The notes under the pieces were generated by a model. The model made no database searches and had not been told where the DNA came from. It was given only the letters and a program-made list of their open reading frames with translations. Below, in pieces: positions 31,753-44,093 of a stretch of 62,236 bases of DNA (positions within the stretch are counted from its first letter, which is position 1; each line of letters begins with the position of its first letter). Position numbers and translations under genes: made by a program. This stretch comes from Diacronema lutheri (taxonomy: Eukaryota > Haptophyta > Pavlovophyceae > Pavlovales > Pavlovaceae): NCBI GenBank assembly GCA_019448385.1, contig JAGTXO010000087.1, positions 1 through 62,236 on the forward strand. Reading direction: 5' to 3'.

Positions 31753-34700
31753 TCACACGCGCCCGCCAAACTTGCCGTCGCGCGCGTACGCCTCGTGCAG
31801 CTCGCGGAAGCGCTCCTTCCCCGCGTCGTCGAGCGCGCCGAACAAGAAGTTGAGCTGCGGCGGCTCGCACGCGCCGATCAGCGCGTGCACGCCGGGCTGG
31901 AGCAGCGGCGCCGCGCCGGGCGCGAGCGCGCCGCGCGCGCTCGCGCACACGTAGTCCGAGAGCGCGTGCGGCGCGTGCCGGCGGAACATGTCCGGCTCGC
32001 GCGCCGCGACCTCGTACAGTCGGCCGAGCTGCCGCGCGCACGCGCGCACGCCGTCGGGCTCGAGCGCGGTGGGCAGCTGCAGCAGCGCGAGCAGCTGGCG
32101 CCACACGCCGACGATGGCCGGCGCGCAACGCCGCAGCGCGGGCGCGCGCACGCGCAGCAGCGCGTCCGCCACGCGGTACGCGCCGCCGACGAGCGCGACG
32201 AGCTCGACGTGCGCGAGCGCGCGCGCGTCCGCCGATGCGCGCGCGCGGCGGAGCGCGAGCGCGAGCGCGTGGAGCGCGGCGCTCGCCTCCTCCGTCGTCA
32301 GCGCGAGCGCGCCATTGGCGCACAGTGCGCAGAGCGCGCCGAGCGCGCCGCCGAGCTCTGCCGCCGTGCGGGCGCACGCGCATGCGAGGGTGAGCGCGTC
32401 GAGCACTTCCCCCTTCAGCGCGCCGAGCGCGCCGAGCTGCGCGTCGACGCTCGCGCCGCACGCGATCCCGAGCGCACGCACGCACGCGCCGCGCGCGCGC
32501 TCGCCCGCCTCGCCGCCCCCGACGGCGCCGTCGGCGCCGCCGCCGCGCACAAGCGTGAACGGCGCGTCGTTCGCCGACGCGGCGCAGCCGTCGAGCAGCG
32601 CACGCACGCACGCGTCGTAGCCGACGGCGTTCGCGCCGCGCAGCAACGCGCGCGCGCTCTGCCAGCCAACGCCGTCGCCTTCGCCGGCCGCGGCGCGCGT
32701 GCCGCCGCCGTCGTCGTCGCGCGCGGCGTCGGCGTCGCGCGCGGCGACGAAGAGCGCGAGCGCGAGGAGCTGCGCGCACGCGCGCGCCGATGGTGGCGGG
32801 CGGAGGCGATGCACCGCATCGCACGACGCACGGAGCAGGGCGAGCGCATCTCGGCGCGCAGCGCGCCGCTGCTCGGCGCCGGCGTCGGAGTCGGCATCCT
32901 GGTCGGCGACGACAACGCCGCGCAGCCGGGCGGACGCCATGTCGAGCAGCAAGGGCAGCGAGGCCGCGAGCGCGGCGCCACCGCCATCGCCCGGCGGCAC
33001 GTCCGCCGCCGGCGACACCGTGCGCTCGCGCCGCTTGCGCGAGCGCGCGGCCGCCTCGTCGGCCGGCGACGGCGACGGCGCGCCCATGTCTGCCCTCGTC
33101 ACAAGCCAACTCGCCCCTTCCGCGCGAAGGAGCACAGCGCCCGCGGCCAGCGCGCTCGCCGGCATCGGCTCGGCGCGCGCGCGCCACGCGCTGAGCGCGC
33201 TGCAGAGCGGCAACACACCCGCGCGCAGCGCAGCCAACGGCGGCGCGCCCGACCCGCGCGCGTGCGCGCGCGCCGCGTCGTCAGCGGCGTCCAGCGCGCC
33301 GCCGAGGAGCGCGGCCGCCATGGCAAGCGCGGGCGACGCATGGTTGCGACCCGGCGGCACGCCCGACCTCGCCTCGGCCAGGGCCGCAGCGGCGAGCTGC
33401 TCGGGAATCGGCGCGAGCTCGCGTGCAGGCGAGCCGTCGGCCCACGCGCGTCCGAGCGCGCGCGCGAGCGCGGCGCGCGCGTCCGCCTCGGCCGCGCAGT
33501 TCGCGGGCGCTCGCGCGAGCGCGAGGAGGAGGGCAGGCCCTGCGCTCGACGGCGCGTCGGCGGACGATCGATCGCGCGCGTCGGTCGACAGGGCGGCGCA
33601 CAGCGCGTGCGAGTGTGCGCGGCCTATGACAACCGCAGCACGCGTCCACGCCCGCGCCGCCGCCGCGCCGTCCGCGTGCGCGTCGCTGGCGTGTGCGCTG
33701 CTGTTCGCGCCGAGCGCGCACGCGCAGAGCAGCGCAAAGCCGACGGCCACGCGCGCGAGCAGCGCCGCCTCGGCCGCCGCCATCGCCGCGCTCGGCGCCG
33801 CCAGCAGCCGCGCGAGGCACGCGCGCGCCTGCCGCTCGCCGAGCGCGCGGGCGAGCGCGCAAAGCGCGGCGATGGCGGCGGCCTCCGCGCCGCGCGGCGC
33901 GGCGACGGCCAGGGCGGCGCGCGCGCGTCCGTGCTCGGCGTAGTGCGCGTGCACGGCCGCGAGGAGCTCCGCCCACTCGGTGCGATCCGTCACGGGTGAC
34001 GCCGTCACGCGTGACGCCGTGACGGGTGGCGCCGAATCGACGGCGCGCGCCGGCGCGCGGCCGTGTGCGACCTCGAGCCCGCCGACGACTGGACCGTCTT
34101 GCACCTCGACGCGCTCGTCGTCGGCGAGCGGGCGCGCGAGCCGCCTGCACAGCCCGAGCGCCGCGCGCACAACACGCACCAACCCGCCATCATCGCCGCC
34201 ATCGCCGCCGCCGCCATGCGCGTCCGCCACGCCGGCGCCGCGCAGCGCGCTGACGCCCGTCCGGCCGAGGAGGGCGATGAGCGCGCGCGTCGCCGCCGCG
34301 TGCGCGTCGGGCAGCTCGGCGAGCGACGCGTCGCACAAGAACGAGAGCGTGACGTCGCGCGCGGACGTGTGCGCCGCACGCGTCGGTCCCGCTCGCGCCG
34401 AGCGCGCGCGCGCCGCCGTCGGCGCCGGCGGCGGCGGTGCCACGGCCGCGCGCGCGACGGTCTCGTTGAACGAGGCGAGCGCGCCGCGCGGCGCGAGCGG
34501 GAGCCACACGTGGAGCGAGGACGTGGCGACGTCGAGGAGCGCCACGCGCACGGCCAGCGCCTCGCGCGCCTCGCCGCCGTCGTCGTCGTCGCCACCGGCG
34601 CCGCGCGCGCCGACGGCGACGGCTGCCACAAGCGCTGTCCACGCACTGCGCTCGTCCACGCCGGCGACGGCCCCGCTGTCGCCGAGCTCAAGCGCGCAGC

Positions 34701-37700
34701 CGCTCCACGCGACGGGCAGCGTCAGCTCGTCGTCGCGCACGGCGCCCGCGCTGTCCGCCGCGCGCGCGAGGACTCGAGCGCAAAGCGCCGCCAGCTCCGC
34801 ATCCGCCTCCGCCTCCGCCGCCGCTTCCGCCTCCGCCTCCGCCTCCGCCTCCGCCTCCGCCTCCGCCTCCGCCTCCGCCTCCGCGTCCACCTCCACGTCC
34901 GCGTCCGCCTCCACGTGCGCGTGCGCGTGCGCGGCGTCGAGCGACGACGCCCGCGGCGCGCGCGGCGGCGGCGCGCCGGGCGGCGGCGGCTGCTGCTGCT
35001 GCGCGCGCGCGCAGCTTCGCGTCACACTGAGCGCGGACGCGCGGCGCGCCGCTAGCTGCGCCAAGCCCACAGCAAGCACGCCGCCGGCGCGCGCGAGCGG
35101 CTCGGCCTCGCGCGCGCCTTGCGCGTCGCCGGCGCTGCGCAAGCCGCCGGACTGTCCGGTGCGCGCGCCGGAGTGTCCGGTACGCGCGGGTGCGGATTCC
35201 GCGTGCGCTGCTCCGAAGACCGCGCGCACCGCCACGTCAAAGCCATCGCACACGAGGCGCGAGCACGGCCACGCGCCATTGTCGAGTGCGCGCGGCGCGG
35301 TCGCGTCCAAGACGGCGCGCAGCGACGCGCACGGCGCCGAGTGCGCACCCACGCACGCCGCAGCGGGATCGCGTCGAGTCGTTTTCACGATGGCGTCGGC
35401 TGCGGCGCGCGACACCACCGCGCCCGCAGCCCCCGCCGGCGCGCGCGGCAGCGCGTAGCCAAGTTGCTCTGCGCAGCGCAGCGCGTCGTGCGCCGCTCGC
35501 CATAACTGCGCGCACGCCGCCCATGCTGCGCCGAGCGCCGCCGCGCGCGCGGACGCGTCCGCCGAGCCCGCCGCTTCGGCCGTCGCGTCGCCGTCGCGCA
35601 CCGCAGCCGCCGCGTCCATCGCCGCGCGCGCGAGCGCGTCGTGCGCGCGCGCGACGCGCGGCAGCAGCCGCGCGCTGGCCGCGCCGACGTGCGCGCAATT
35701 GGCAGCGTCCAGCGCGAGCCCATCCACGATGGCGGTGCCGACCACCGCTTGCGCCGCGCACCGCAGCGCCTCGCGCGCGCTCGCGCGCGGCGCGCGCGCG
35801 GCGAGGTCGCACAGCGAGGCGCACGCGCCGTCGTGATCGCCGCCATTTCCGCCGCAGCCATCGCCGCGAACGTCGGCGAACAGCGCGGGCGCATCGTCCA
35901 CGCCGTCCGCGTCGCCCGCGCCGATCGCGCGCTGCACGGCGGCGCACAGCGCCTTCGCCTGCGCACGCGGCGCGGCGCGCAGCTCACGCGGCAGTGCGGC
36001 AAACAGCCAGGAGAGCCCGCTCAAGCACGCGCCCGCCGACATGGGCGATGCGCCCTCCGAGCCGCGCGCGCCGGCGCCGGCAGCGGCAACGCCCGACACG
36101 ACGCGGCCGGAAGTTTCCGGGAACGAGCCTCCCGCTTCGACGAGCAGCTGCGAGCAGAGCGCAGGCAGCATGCGTCGCGCGCCAAAGTTGCGAAGCAGCT
36201 CCTCGCCGAGCGCGCGCGCCGCGCGCCGCGCGAGCGGCGGCAGCGCGGCGCGCCCCGCCTCGTTGAGCGTGCAGCCGCGTCGCGCGCGCACGCCGGACGC
36301 GCGCGCGCGCCCGTGCGCGCTCGCGTCGACGAGGGCGATGGTGGTGCGCAGCGTGGGCGGCGCATCGATCGCCGCAGGGCAGAGGCTCGACAGAGCGTGC
36401 GCGTGCGCGCACAGCGCCGCGCCGACGAGCGCCGCGAGCGCGCCGTCGTCGTCGTCGTCATCGCCGTCGTCGTCGCGAGCGCGCGTGACATGCCACCGCC
36501 ACCACTCCGCCGCGCGCGACGCCGCGCGCGCGTGCGCGCGGACCCGCTCGAGCTGCGCGCCTCCGCGGTCGGAATGCGGCTCGTACGCGCACGCGGCCAA
36601 ACCGCCACCCGCCGCGCCCGCGAGAGCCGCGGCACCCGCCCAGCCGCCACAGTCCACGCCGGCGGCCGCCGCGTGCTCGAGCGCGCGCGCGAGCGGCACG
36701 GGTCGGGCGGCGGCGCGCAGCAGCCGCGCGCACGCGACGAGCGCGCCCGCGCACGCCGCCGCGGCGCGCACGGCCGACTCGCCTTTCGCGCGCGCGTCCA
36801 CCACGCGCGCGGCGCCGCGCGTCGACAGGGCATGCAGCGCGAGCGCAAGTCGCGCCTCGCACATGCCGAGCGTCTTGTCGAGCATGGCGAACGCAAGCGA
36901 CGGCGCGCTCGCCGCGCCGCTCGCGTCCGCCGCGCCGGCCGCGCCGCCTGCCGCGTGCCGCCTGCGCTTGGCGCTCGGCTCGGCCGCCATGCTCGCCGAC
37001 GCCGCGCCAAGCGCACCGTCGCGCTGCGCGCGCAGCGCGACGTGCAGCGCGCGCCGGCTCGCCTCGGCGAGCGTGAACCACTCGACGACGCAGCACAGGC
37101 CGCCGTGCACGCCGCCGCCCGTGCGCGCGTCGCGCGCGCCCGCGCCGTCCGCGCGCGCCCCGCTGCCCCCGCGCCGACCGTCGCGCGGCGCGGCCGCGCG
37201 CGTCGCGCGCACCGCGCCGCCGCATGCGACGACGGCAAAGTCGGCGGCGCCAAAGTCGGCGGCGTCCGCGTCGGCCGCGAGCGCGTCGAGCGCCTCGGGC
37301 AACACCCTCTCGTAGCTCAGCGCCGCGGCGGCCGCCGCGCCCTTCTCCGCGCCGCCGGCGCGTGGCACCGCGCGCGCGGCGACTGAGTCGGAGTTGGAGG
37401 CCGCGGGCGCCGCCACCCGCCCGCTCTCGCCCTCGCGCGCGCTGCTGACGGCATGGCCCGCGAGCGCGCGCGCCTCGCCGTTCGGGCCGCCGCGCTCGCC
37501 GCCAACGCCGCCGCCACTGGCGCCACCGTTGGCGCCGAGCAGCTGCGCGTATGCGTGGATGTGCTCGGGATGGCAGAGAACAGCACCAAGCCGCGCGGCA
37601 CACAATCTCGCGAGCGCGCCGAGCGCGCGTCGCCTCTGCGCGCCAGTCACGCGCGTCGGCGGTTGCGGCTGTGCGCCGCGCTGCGCGTGCAAGCGCGCGC

Positions 37701-38847
37701 GCTCGTCCTTGCACGTCCCGCCCTCGCCCCCGCCACCGCACGTCCCGCCCTCGCCCCCGCCCCCGCCCCCGCTCCCGCCGTCGCGAGTGCCGTCGCCGTC
37801 GCCGTCGGCGTCGGCGTCGGCGTCGGCGTATTCCTCGCTCGCGACGACGGCGGCGCGTGCCAGCGCCCCGACCGCGCGCCAGCCGTGCCGCGCTGCCGCG
37901 TCTGCTACCGCGCCTACGGCCTCGAGCGGCGGCGCGAGCGGGCAGCCGACCGCAAGGGCGTCTTCGCCCGCATCCCCGCCGGGCCGCTCCTCGGTCGCCG
38001 CGTGCGCGTGCGCGAGCACCGCGAGGCACGGCCGGAGCAGGTGCGCGCACACAGCGGCGAAGATGACTCTCTGTGTCGGCGCATGCTCGGTCGCAGCCGC
38101 TACCGCCACGAGCGCGCACGCGGCGATGCGAGCGGCGCTGAGCTCCGCGGCGGCGGCGGCCATGGCGAGCGATGCAGCGTCGACCGAGCGCGCAACGCCC
38201 GCCTTCACGTCCGCGCCCGCCAGCGCCACGTCGGCCGCCTCGGCCGCCGCGCGCGCCGACGCGGCGACGTCGAGCGCGGTCTCGGCAAACGCGCAGAGTG
38301 AAGTGAGCGGCGGGCGGAAGCAGAGCGCGCAGCGCGCGGAGAAGAGGCGCGAAAGCGCGCCGTCAAGCGCGTCAAGCAGCGCCACGCGTACTGCCGCCGC
38401 CTCCGACTCGGCCAGCGGCGCGCCGCCGCCACCGTCCGCTCGCGCGGGTGCGCCGTCGCGCGGCGGCGAGCACGCGTGCGCGCCTGGCACGCACGCCTCG
38501 AGCGCGCGCGCGGCGGCGGTGAGGAGGAGGCGCGCCGAGGACGAGATGGCGCCTTGCAATCGATCGAGAGCTGGCGGTTCGGCGAGGCGCGCGAGCAGCA
38601 TCCACGCGCCGGGCAGCGCGTACGCGGGCGCCGCGTGCGCGGGCGCCGCTCGCGCGGGCGAGGCCGCGTCGGCGGGCCGATTCGCGGCGGTGCCCTTGAT
38701 CGAGCGGTGCAGCGTCGACGCGAGCCAGTCGAAGACTGCGCGCTCGCACATGGGCACCGTCGCCGCGTCCAGCATCCCGTGCGCCGCCGCGAGCTTGGCG
38801 CCGACGCCGAGCGCCGGATCGGCGAGCGGCGACGCCGGCGACGCCAT
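31753..38847 (-). CDS. URB2: Urb2/Npa2-like nucleolar 60S ribosome biogenesis protein
   Basis: One open frame of about 2,364 codons, starting at Met 38847 (another Met lies two codons upstream). The C-terminal about 230 residues match the Urb2/Npa2 domain: a helical repeat region ([20 protein letters not shown] ... [20 protein letters not shown]) and the family's terminal block [13 protein letters not shown] ... [21 protein letters not shown] ... GKFGG. Urb2 acts in the nucleolus on early pre-60S particles with Npa1 and Dbp6. The protein is longer than the yeast and animal forms because of Ala/Gly/Glu-rich insertions, including an (EA)n tract. Stop-free introns inside this frame cannot be ruled out. 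It is divergent from the IPMS gene. Confidence 0.75.
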   Translation of the reverse strand: MASPASPLADPALGVGAKLAAAHGMLDAATVPMCERAVFDWLASTLHRSIKGTAANRPADAASPARAAPAHAAPAYALPGAWMLLARLAEPPALDRLQGAISSSARLLLTAAARALEACVPGAHACSPPRDGAPARADGGGGAPLAESEAAAVRVALLDALDGALSRLFSARCALCFRPPLTSLCAFAETALDVAASARAAAEAADVALAGADVKAGVARSVDAASLAMAAAAAELSAARIAACALVAVAAATEHAPTQRVIFAAVCAHLLRPCLAVLAHAHAATEERPGGDAGEDALAVGCPLAPPLEAVGAVADAAARHGWRAVGALARAAVVASEEYADADADADGDGDGTRDGGSGGGGGGEGGTCGGGGEGGTCKDERARLHAQRGAQPQPPTRVTGAQRRRALGALARLCAARLGAVLCHPEHIHAYAQLLGANGGASGGGVGGERGGPNGEARALAGHAVSSAREGESGRVAAPAASNSDSVAARAVPRAGGAEKGAAAAAALSYERVLPEALDALAADADAADFGAADFAVVACGGAVRATRAAAPRDGRRGGSGARADGAGARDARTGGGVHGGLCCVVEWFTLAEASRRALHVALRAQRDGALGAASASMAAEPSAKRRRHAAGGAAGAADASGAASAPSLAFAMLDKTLGMCEARLALALHALSTRGAARVVDARAKGESAVRAAAACAGALVACARLLRAAARPVPLARALEHAAAAGVDCGGWAGAAALAGAAGGGLAACAYEPHSDRGGAQLERVRAHARAASRAAEWWRWHVTRARDDDGDDDDDDGALAALVGAALCAHAHALSSLCPAAIDAPPTLRTTIALVDASAHGRARASGVRARRGCTLNEAGRAALPPLARRAARALGEELLRNFGARRMLPALCSQLLVEAGGSFPETSGRVVSGVAAAGAGARGSEGASPMSAGACLSGLSWLFAALPRELRAAPRAQAKALCAAVQRAIGAGDADGVDDAPALFADVRGDGCGGNGGDHDGACASLCDLAARAPRASAREALRCAAQAVVGTAIVDGLALDAANCAHVGAASARLLPRVARAHDALARAAMDAAAAVRDGDATAEAAGSADASARAAALGAAWAACAQLWRAAHDALRCAEQLGYALPRAPAGAAGAVVSRAAADAIVKTTRRDPAAACVGAHSAPCASLRAVLDATAPRALDNGAWPCSRLVCDGFDVAVRAVFGAAHAESAPARTGHSGARTGQSGGLRSAGDAQGAREAEPLARAGGVLAVGLAQLAARRASALSVTRSCARAQQQQPPPPGAPPPRAPRASSLDAAHAHAHVEADADVEVDAEAEAEAEAEAEAEAEAEAEAAAEAEADAELAALCARVLARAADSAGAVRDDELTLPVAWSGCALELGDSGAVAGVDERSAWTALVAAVAVGARGAGGDDDDGGEAREALAVRVALLDVATSSLHVWLPLAPRGALASFNETVARAAVAPPPPAPTAARARSARAGPTRAAHTSARDVTLSFLCDASLAELPDAHAAATRALIALLGRTGVSALRGAGVADAHGGGGDGGDDGGLVRVVRAALGLCRRLARPLADDERVEVQDGPVVGGLEVAHGRAPARAVDSAPPVTASRVTASPVTDRTEWAELLAAVHAHYAEHGRARAALAVAAPRGAEAAAIAALCALARALGERQARACLARLLAAPSAAMAAAEAALLARVAVGFALLCACALGANSSAHASDAHADGAAAARAWTRAAVVIGRAHSHALCAALSTDARDRSSADAPSSAGPALLLALARAPANCAAEADARAALARALGRAWADGSPARELAPIPEQLAAAALAEARSGVPPGRNHASPALAMAAALLGGALDAADDAARAHARGSGAPPLAALRAGVLPLCSALSAWRARAEPMPASALAAGAVLLRAEGASWLVTRADMGAPSPSPADEAAARSRKRRERTVSPAADVPPGDGGGAALAASLPLLLDMASARLRGVVVADQDADSDAGAEQRRAARRDALALLRASCDAVHRLRPPPSARACAQLLALALFVAARDADAARDDDGGGTRAAAGEGDGVGWQSARALLRGANAVGYDACVRALLDGCAASANDAPFTLVRGGGADGAVGGGEAGERARGACVRALGIACGASVDAQLGALGALKGEVLDALTLACACARTAAELGGALGALCALCANGALALTTEEASAALHALALALRRARASADARALAHVELVALVGGAYRVADALLRVRAPALRRCAPAIVGVWRQLLALLQLPTALEPDGVRACARQLGRLYEVAAREPDMFRRHAPHALSDYVCASARGALAPGAAPLLQPGVHALIGACEPPQLNFLFGALDDAGKERFRELHEAYARDGKFGGRV
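34800..34890. repeat. CTCCGC hexanucleotide repeat inside URB2
   Basis: About 15 units of CTCCGC (plus strand), with a few variant units extending to about 34920, encoding alternating Glu-Ala (and Asp) on the minus strand. It is a coding microsatellite and a likely length polymorphism. Confidence 0.85.
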
Positions 38848-38930
38848 GGGCACGCGCGCGGGTACAACTTAAATCGTTTGCCGCGTGGCGACCGCCATCC
38901 CCAGTCCATTTGGTCCCCAAGGACAAGGAC
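38848..38930. promoter_or_regulatory. Bidirectional promoter region, URB2 / IPMS
   Basis: Only about 83 bp separate the divergent start codons of URB2 (38847) and IPMS (38931). The stretch contains an AT-richer patch, CAACTTAAATCGTTTG (38866-38881), the obvious place for shared core promoter elements. No canonical TATA box is seen. Confidence 0.5.
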
Positions 38931-41900
38931 ATGCTCCTCTCGCGCGTGCACGCCGCCGGCTGCGCGCGCAGAGCAGGCGCGCGCGTCGCGCCCGCGCTCG
39001 CGCGGGCCTTCTCGGCCGCCGTGCCCGCGCGCGGTGACAAGGAGAAGCTCATCATCTTTGGTGCGCGCCACGCGCGGCCGCACCGCGCCGCGAGCGGCCG
39101 CGCCGTGCCGGCGCCGCGCCGACGGCGCGCCCCACGCGAGCCGCCTCTGCGCCGCGCCCGCCGCCGCGCCGCGCGCAGACACGACCCTCCGCGACGGCGA
39201 GCAGTCACCTGGCGCGACGCTGACGGGCAAGGAGAAGCTCCTCATCGCTCGCATGCTCTGGTGGGGCGCCTGCTCGCCCGGCGACGGCGCCGTGTGCCGA
39301 GCAGCGCGGCGCGCCGGCCGCGCGCGCCGGGCCGCGCGCGCGCGCTCTCGCTCGCGCGCTCGCGCCTGCGTGCGGGCTCATCGCGCCACCGCTCGCCGCG
39401 GCCGCGTCGTCCCGCGCCGCCGTGCGCCGCGCGGCGCCGCGCGCGCCGTCCGCCGCGCAGCCGCCTTGGCGTCGACGTGTGCGAGGCTGGCTTCCCGATT
39501 GCCTCGGACGGCGACTTTGAGGCCGTGCGCACAATCGCGCAGGAGGTCGGTGGGATCACCGAGGGCCGCGTTGCGCCCATGCGCATCTGTGGCCTCGCGC
39601 GCGCCAACGAGAAGGATCTCGATCGCTGTTACGACGCCGTGCGCCATGCGCCGCTCAACCGCATCCACACCTTCCTCGCGTCGTCTGACATCCACCTGCA
39701 GCACAAGCTCAACATCTCGCGCGCCGTCTGCATCGAGCGCGCCGTCAGCGCCGTGCGCCACGCGCGCAGCATGTACGCGCGCGCGCGCGTGCACACACGG
39801 CATCCGCCCATCCGCCCGGCCAACGCCCCTACCCCATCCATGGCTGTTTTAACCTCGGCGTGTGTGGCGTGTGTGGCATGCGGGCGTGAGCGAGCGCGGG
39901 CGGCGGCCGCGGGCAGCCTTGCGACTGGGGTCTTTTCGCGCCATCCGTGCAAGCCACGCGCGGACCCCCACACCGCGCCCGCCACCCGACTGCAGCGCGT
40001 GCATTCACGCCGCGGGCTGGGGTGCGGCCGAGTGGGCGGACAGCCGTTCCGGGCCGAGTGGGCGGACGGGAGGGTTGGTTCGCGCCCGGCGCGTGCGAAC
40101 CAACCCGCACCCTCCCGCGCACCAACCCCGCCACGCCCGTTCCGGCGTGCGCGCGCAGGTGCGACAACATTGAGTTCTCGCCCGAGGACGCTGGCCGCTC
40201 AGACCGCGACTTCCTCGTCGAGCTGCTCGACGCGGTGATTGAGGCGGGCGCGACGACGCTGAACATTCCCGACACTGTCGGTTACACCGTCCCCTTCGAG
40301 TGCGTCCGCTTTCTTCGCCCACCCCTTGCTGTCCCCCCCCCCCCCCCCCCTGCCCACCCCGCCTACCATCCCCCCTCCCCCTTTCCCACCCATCCCCCCC
40401 CCCCCCCCCCCCCTCCCCTGCCCACCCACCCCAAACCATCCCCCCCCCCCCCCCCCCCCCCACCCCACCCACTTACCAGATATGCATCGCTGATCGCGCA
40501 CCTCAAAGCGAAGTGCAAGGGTGGCGACGCCATCATCTGGTCAACCCACTGCCACAACGACCTCGGCCTCGCCACCGCCAACACGCTCGCCGCCGTCCAG
40601 GCCGGCGCGCGCCAGGTCGAGGTGACGCTCAACTCGCTCGGCGAGCGCGCGGGCAACACGTCGCTCGAGGAGGTCGTGATGGCCGTGCGCACGCGGCCCA
40701 ATCACTACCCGTACCACGTCGACATCGACACGACGCAGGTGCGCTAGCGGGCGTGCGCGATGTCCGGCGGCTGTGCGTGAGGGGATGTGCGGCAGCTGCG
40801 CGTGAGGGGATGTCAGGCAGCTGTGCGTGAGGGGATGTCCGGCAGCTGCGTGTGAGGGGATGTCCGGCAGCTGCGCGTGAGGGGAAGTCCGGCAGCTGTG
40901 CGTGAGGGGATGTCCGGCAGCTGTGCGTGAGGGGATGTCCGGCAGCTGCGCGTGAGGGGATGTCCGGCAGCTGCGCGTGAGGGGATGTCCGGCAGCTGTG
41001 CGTGAGGGGATGTCCGGCAGCTGCGCGTGAGGGGAAGTCCGGCAGCTGTGCGTGAGGGGAAGTCCGGCAGCTGTGCGTGAGGGGATGTCCGGCAGCTGCG
41101 CGTGAGGGGATGTCCGGCAGCTGCGCGTGAGGGGATGTGCGGCAGCTGCGTGTGAGGGGATGTCCGGCAGCTGCGCGTGTGTGCGGCAGAGGCGGCGCTA
41201 GCTTTGAGCGGTTCGTGTGCAGGCGGGGCGCCGCCCAGGGCGCGCGGCGCGTCTCCCGATCCCTCGCCCTTCCTTCCGAAAATAATTTCGATCCCGGCCA
41301 CAACCCCCCATTTCGCAGCCGATCCCACCCCCGATCCCATATGCCATGACCCCTGACCCCACCCCCCCCCCCCCCCCTCCATATCACACCTGCGCCGATC
41401 CCAACAATTCAACCTCCCATCCCTCACTCCCATTCAACACCGATCCCATCCCTCCAATCCCAAATGCCCCACCACCCCCCTCCCCCCTTCCCCTCTCCAT
41501 TTTCCCGCGCTTTTCAGATCATCCGCGCCTCAAAGATGGTCGCGCTCTACACGGGCATCCCCGTGCAGCCCAACAAGGCGATCGTCGGCGCGAACGCCTT
41601 TGCGCACGAGGCGGGCATCCACCAGCACGGCGTGCTCAAGCACGCGGCCACGTGCGCGCGTCTCGCGCCACCTCGCACCCACCCACCCACCCACTTACCC
41701 ACCCACCCAAGCACTTACACACCCGCCCACCCACTTGCCCACCCACCCAAGCACTTACCCACCCGCCCACACCTATCATAAAAGATCTCATTCGCCCGCC
41801 GTACCCACTTACCCACCGCCCCGCAGCTACGAGATCATGACGCCCGAGAGCGTCGGCGCCGACTCCGCGCTCATCCTGGGCAAGCACTCGGGCAAGGCCG

Positions 41901-43550
41901 CCTTCAAGCAGCGCCTTATCGCCGTGAGCACGCCGCTTCCCCCCCCCCCCCCTTTCCGCCCGGCGCGTCCCCTTCGTCCCCCGCCCCGCCCCCGCCCCCT
42001 TTCCACGCCCCACGCCCCCCTTCCGCGCCCCGCGTGTTAACCCCCCACCCCCCCACACACACCCCACCCCATCCACCCCCTGTTCCCTCCCCCACCCCCC
42101 CCCCCCCCCCCCCCCCGCAGCTCGGCTACCCCGAGATCGCCCAAGACGAGGCTCAACTCGAGAAGCTCGTCAGTGAGTTCAAGACAGTCGCAGACCAGAA
42201 GAAGCACGTGACTGACGCGGACATTGAAGCCATCCTCGTGCGATGCGCGGCGCGAGGCCGTGTCCCGCGCGGCGCGCGGCGTTCGATGCGGGGTGGGGCA
42301 GGGGCGGGGGGGGGGGGGGGGAATCTGGAATGCAAAGCATGCGGGACGTGCGTGTCTGCGTGTGTGTGTGTGTGTGTGTGCGGGAGGGAGGGGAGGGAGG
42401 GGAGGGAAGGGGAGGGAGGGCTTGGTACCCATCCTGCGACCCCCGCCTCTGTGCTCCCCCCCCCCCCCCCACCCCCCTCTCCCCCTCCCCAATTCCATCC
42501 CCATCTGCCCGCCCTCACACCGCGCGCCTCCCCCCTCGCTCGGCCGCGCCCCAGGCCGACCGCGTCGCCAACCCGGCCGAATCCGACTCCTGGACCTTCG
42601 AGTCGCTCCAGCTCACCGCCGGCACGGACGGCAAGGATCGCGTACGCGCGACAGCGACCATCGCGCTCGTCGACGCGCAGGGGACGGAGCACGTCGAGGC
42701 CGCGATCGGCAGCGGGCCCGTCGAGGCGACGTTCAAGGCGATCAACCGGATCATCAAGATGTGCGCGCGCAGCCGCAGCGGGCCGCGACTGGGCGACTGG
42801 CGCTTGGTGATCGCCCCCTTTTTTTTAAAAAGGGTGTTTTGATTGGCGCGCTGCCGATGGCGGCCTCAACGCGACTGCGAGCCGCGACTGCGCGACAGCG
42901 CGCCACTGCCGTGCAGTGCCGTGCGATGCGATCCGCATGCTGCCCCCTTCCCCCCCCCCCCCCCCCCCTCCTTCCACCCCTCCTTCCCCCCCCCCCCCTC
43001 TTCATCCCTTCCCTTCCCATCCCTTCCCCCGCCGCGTCCGCAGCCCTGTCAACCTCGTGCAGTACAACGTAAATGCCGTGACTGGCGGCAAGGACGCGCT
43101 CGGTGGCGTGCTCGTGCACATTCAGCCGAGGGACCCCGCCGACGCGGCGGAGGACGGCGAGTCGCACGATGGCGTCACGCGCTCTGACAAAGCCAAGGGT
43201 GTGCCCACATACACAGGCCATGGCACTTCGACCGACATCATCGTCGCAAGCGCGCTCTCGTGCGTTGCGCGCGCGAGTCGCACGCGCGCGCGCGTGCGCG
43301 CGCTTGCTCTCGCCCGTGCCCCACTTGTTCCATGCACGCTTCGTCACTAACGCCCTCATCGGACCATCTCCTGCCCCCCTCCCTCCCCCCCCCCCCCCCC
43401 ACCCGCCATTCTTGGCCGCATCCACGGTGCACGAGCAGTTACGTGAGCGCGCTCAACAAGCTGATCGCGCTCGGCTCGGTGGCCAACCCGATCAAGGTAA
43501 GCGTTGCTCTCAATTCGCCCGACCGCATCCTTGACGGCAAGGCGGTCTGA
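38931..43550 (+). CDS. IPMS: 2-isopropylmalate synthase (leucine biosynthesis), 11 exons
   Basis: Exons: 38931-39060, 39179-39260, 39461-39772, 40160-40299, 40480-40738, 41518-41651, 41827-41933, 42121-42237, 42555-42760, 43044-43259, 43439-43550. They sum to 1,815 nt, 604 residues plus stop, with every phase matching. An Arg-rich presequence (about residues 1-35) suggests import into mitochondrion or plastid. The catalytic barrel shows [46 protein letters not shown] and [10 protein letters not shown]. From exon 9 the C-terminal LeuA regulatory dimer domain follows ([28 protein letters not shown]), so leucine feedback is expected. The enzyme condenses acetyl-CoA with 2-oxoisovalerate. Donors are mostly GTGCGN. 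Confidence 0.92.
40300..40479 (+). other. IPMS intron 4 with long poly-C pyrimidine tracts
   Basis: The donor GTGCGT follows GA of a split Glu codon, and the acceptor is CTTACCAG. Three long C runs (from about 40331, 40396 and 40441) fill the intron. Introns 7-10 of the same gene also carry C runs (about 41940, 42090-42116, 42463, 42951 and 43385). They appear to serve as the polypyrimidine tract. Confidence 0.8.
40751..41181. repeat. 25-bp minisatellite in IPMS intron 5
   Basis: About 16 tandem copies of a 25-bp unit containing GTGAGGGGATGTCCGGCAGC, with variants at a few positions (TGT/TGC, ATG/AAG, TCC/TGC). It lies wholly inside the 779-bp intron 40739-41517. The absence of distinct spacers excludes a CRISPR array. 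Confidence 0.95.
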
Positions 43551-43748
43551 TCTGATCTCAGCACGAGGCGAGGCGGTAGAGCGCGCGCGCGCGGGGCGGG
43601 GAGCGGCGGTTGTGGTCGAGCGCGGCGGGCGGGAGGGGCGAGGCGTGATGCACTTTAATCGTCGACGATGTGCTCCCTGGCCGTGAACTGACTGCGAGAG
43701 TAGAACGGACAGGAGGGCGAGCACACAACCGACAACGTTTACGTCCGC

Positions 43749-44093
43749 TCAGCCGTGCATGCCACGGTGCAGGAGCGGCAGCATGACCAGCGCGGGAAGG
43801 CCGGCGGGGTCGGCGAAGAGGTCGTGCAGCACGTGCCCGTCCGACGTGATCGCAGTGTCGGCGATTGAGCTGCCGATGGCCACGAAGCGCATCGCGTCGT
43901 GGCTGCGCTGCAGCTCCTTCTCGGGCAGGTGCACCGGCGGTCCGCGGTGCATGTGCATGTCGGCGAGGGTCGCTTGCAGGATCGAGTCAGTCGCATCGGC
44001 CGCTCGGCCGACGGACTGCGCGCTGAGGTGCCCCGCGTCGCGCAGCGCGCAGCCGTGCGTGTGCTTGTTCAGCTCCACGTCCAGGGAGTTCAT
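43749..44093 (-). CDS. Small protein of unknown function
   Basis: A single open frame of 114 codons starting at Met 44093, beginning MNSLDVELNKHTHGCALRDA and containing DSILQATLADMHMH and HDAMRFVAIGSSIADTAI. Its amino-acid make-up is balanced, unlike the Arg/Ala-rich shadow frames. The length and helical pattern would suit a small subunit of a complex. It is convergent with IPMS (43550) and upstream of nothing in the same operon-like sense. No family recognised. Confidence 0.5.
   Translation of the reverse strand: MNSLDVELNKHTHGCALRDAGHLSAQSVGRAADATDSILQATLADMHMHRGPPVHLPEKELQRSHDAMRFVAIGSSIADTAITSDGHVLHDLFADPAGLPALVMLPLLHRGMHG

Noticed and set aside
33000-38800. Many long frames antisense to URB2
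   Set aside because: They arise from GC-rich codon bias; their translations are Ala/Arg/Ser-rich and unstructured.
40751-41181. CRISPR-like regular repeat
   Set aside because: Units are contiguous 25-mers without unique spacers and lie inside a spliced intron of a eukaryotic gene.
40629-41433. Minus-strand repeat protein over the minisatellite
   Set aside because: The 25-residue periodic translation is simply the 25-bp satellite read in a triplet frame within an IPMS intron.
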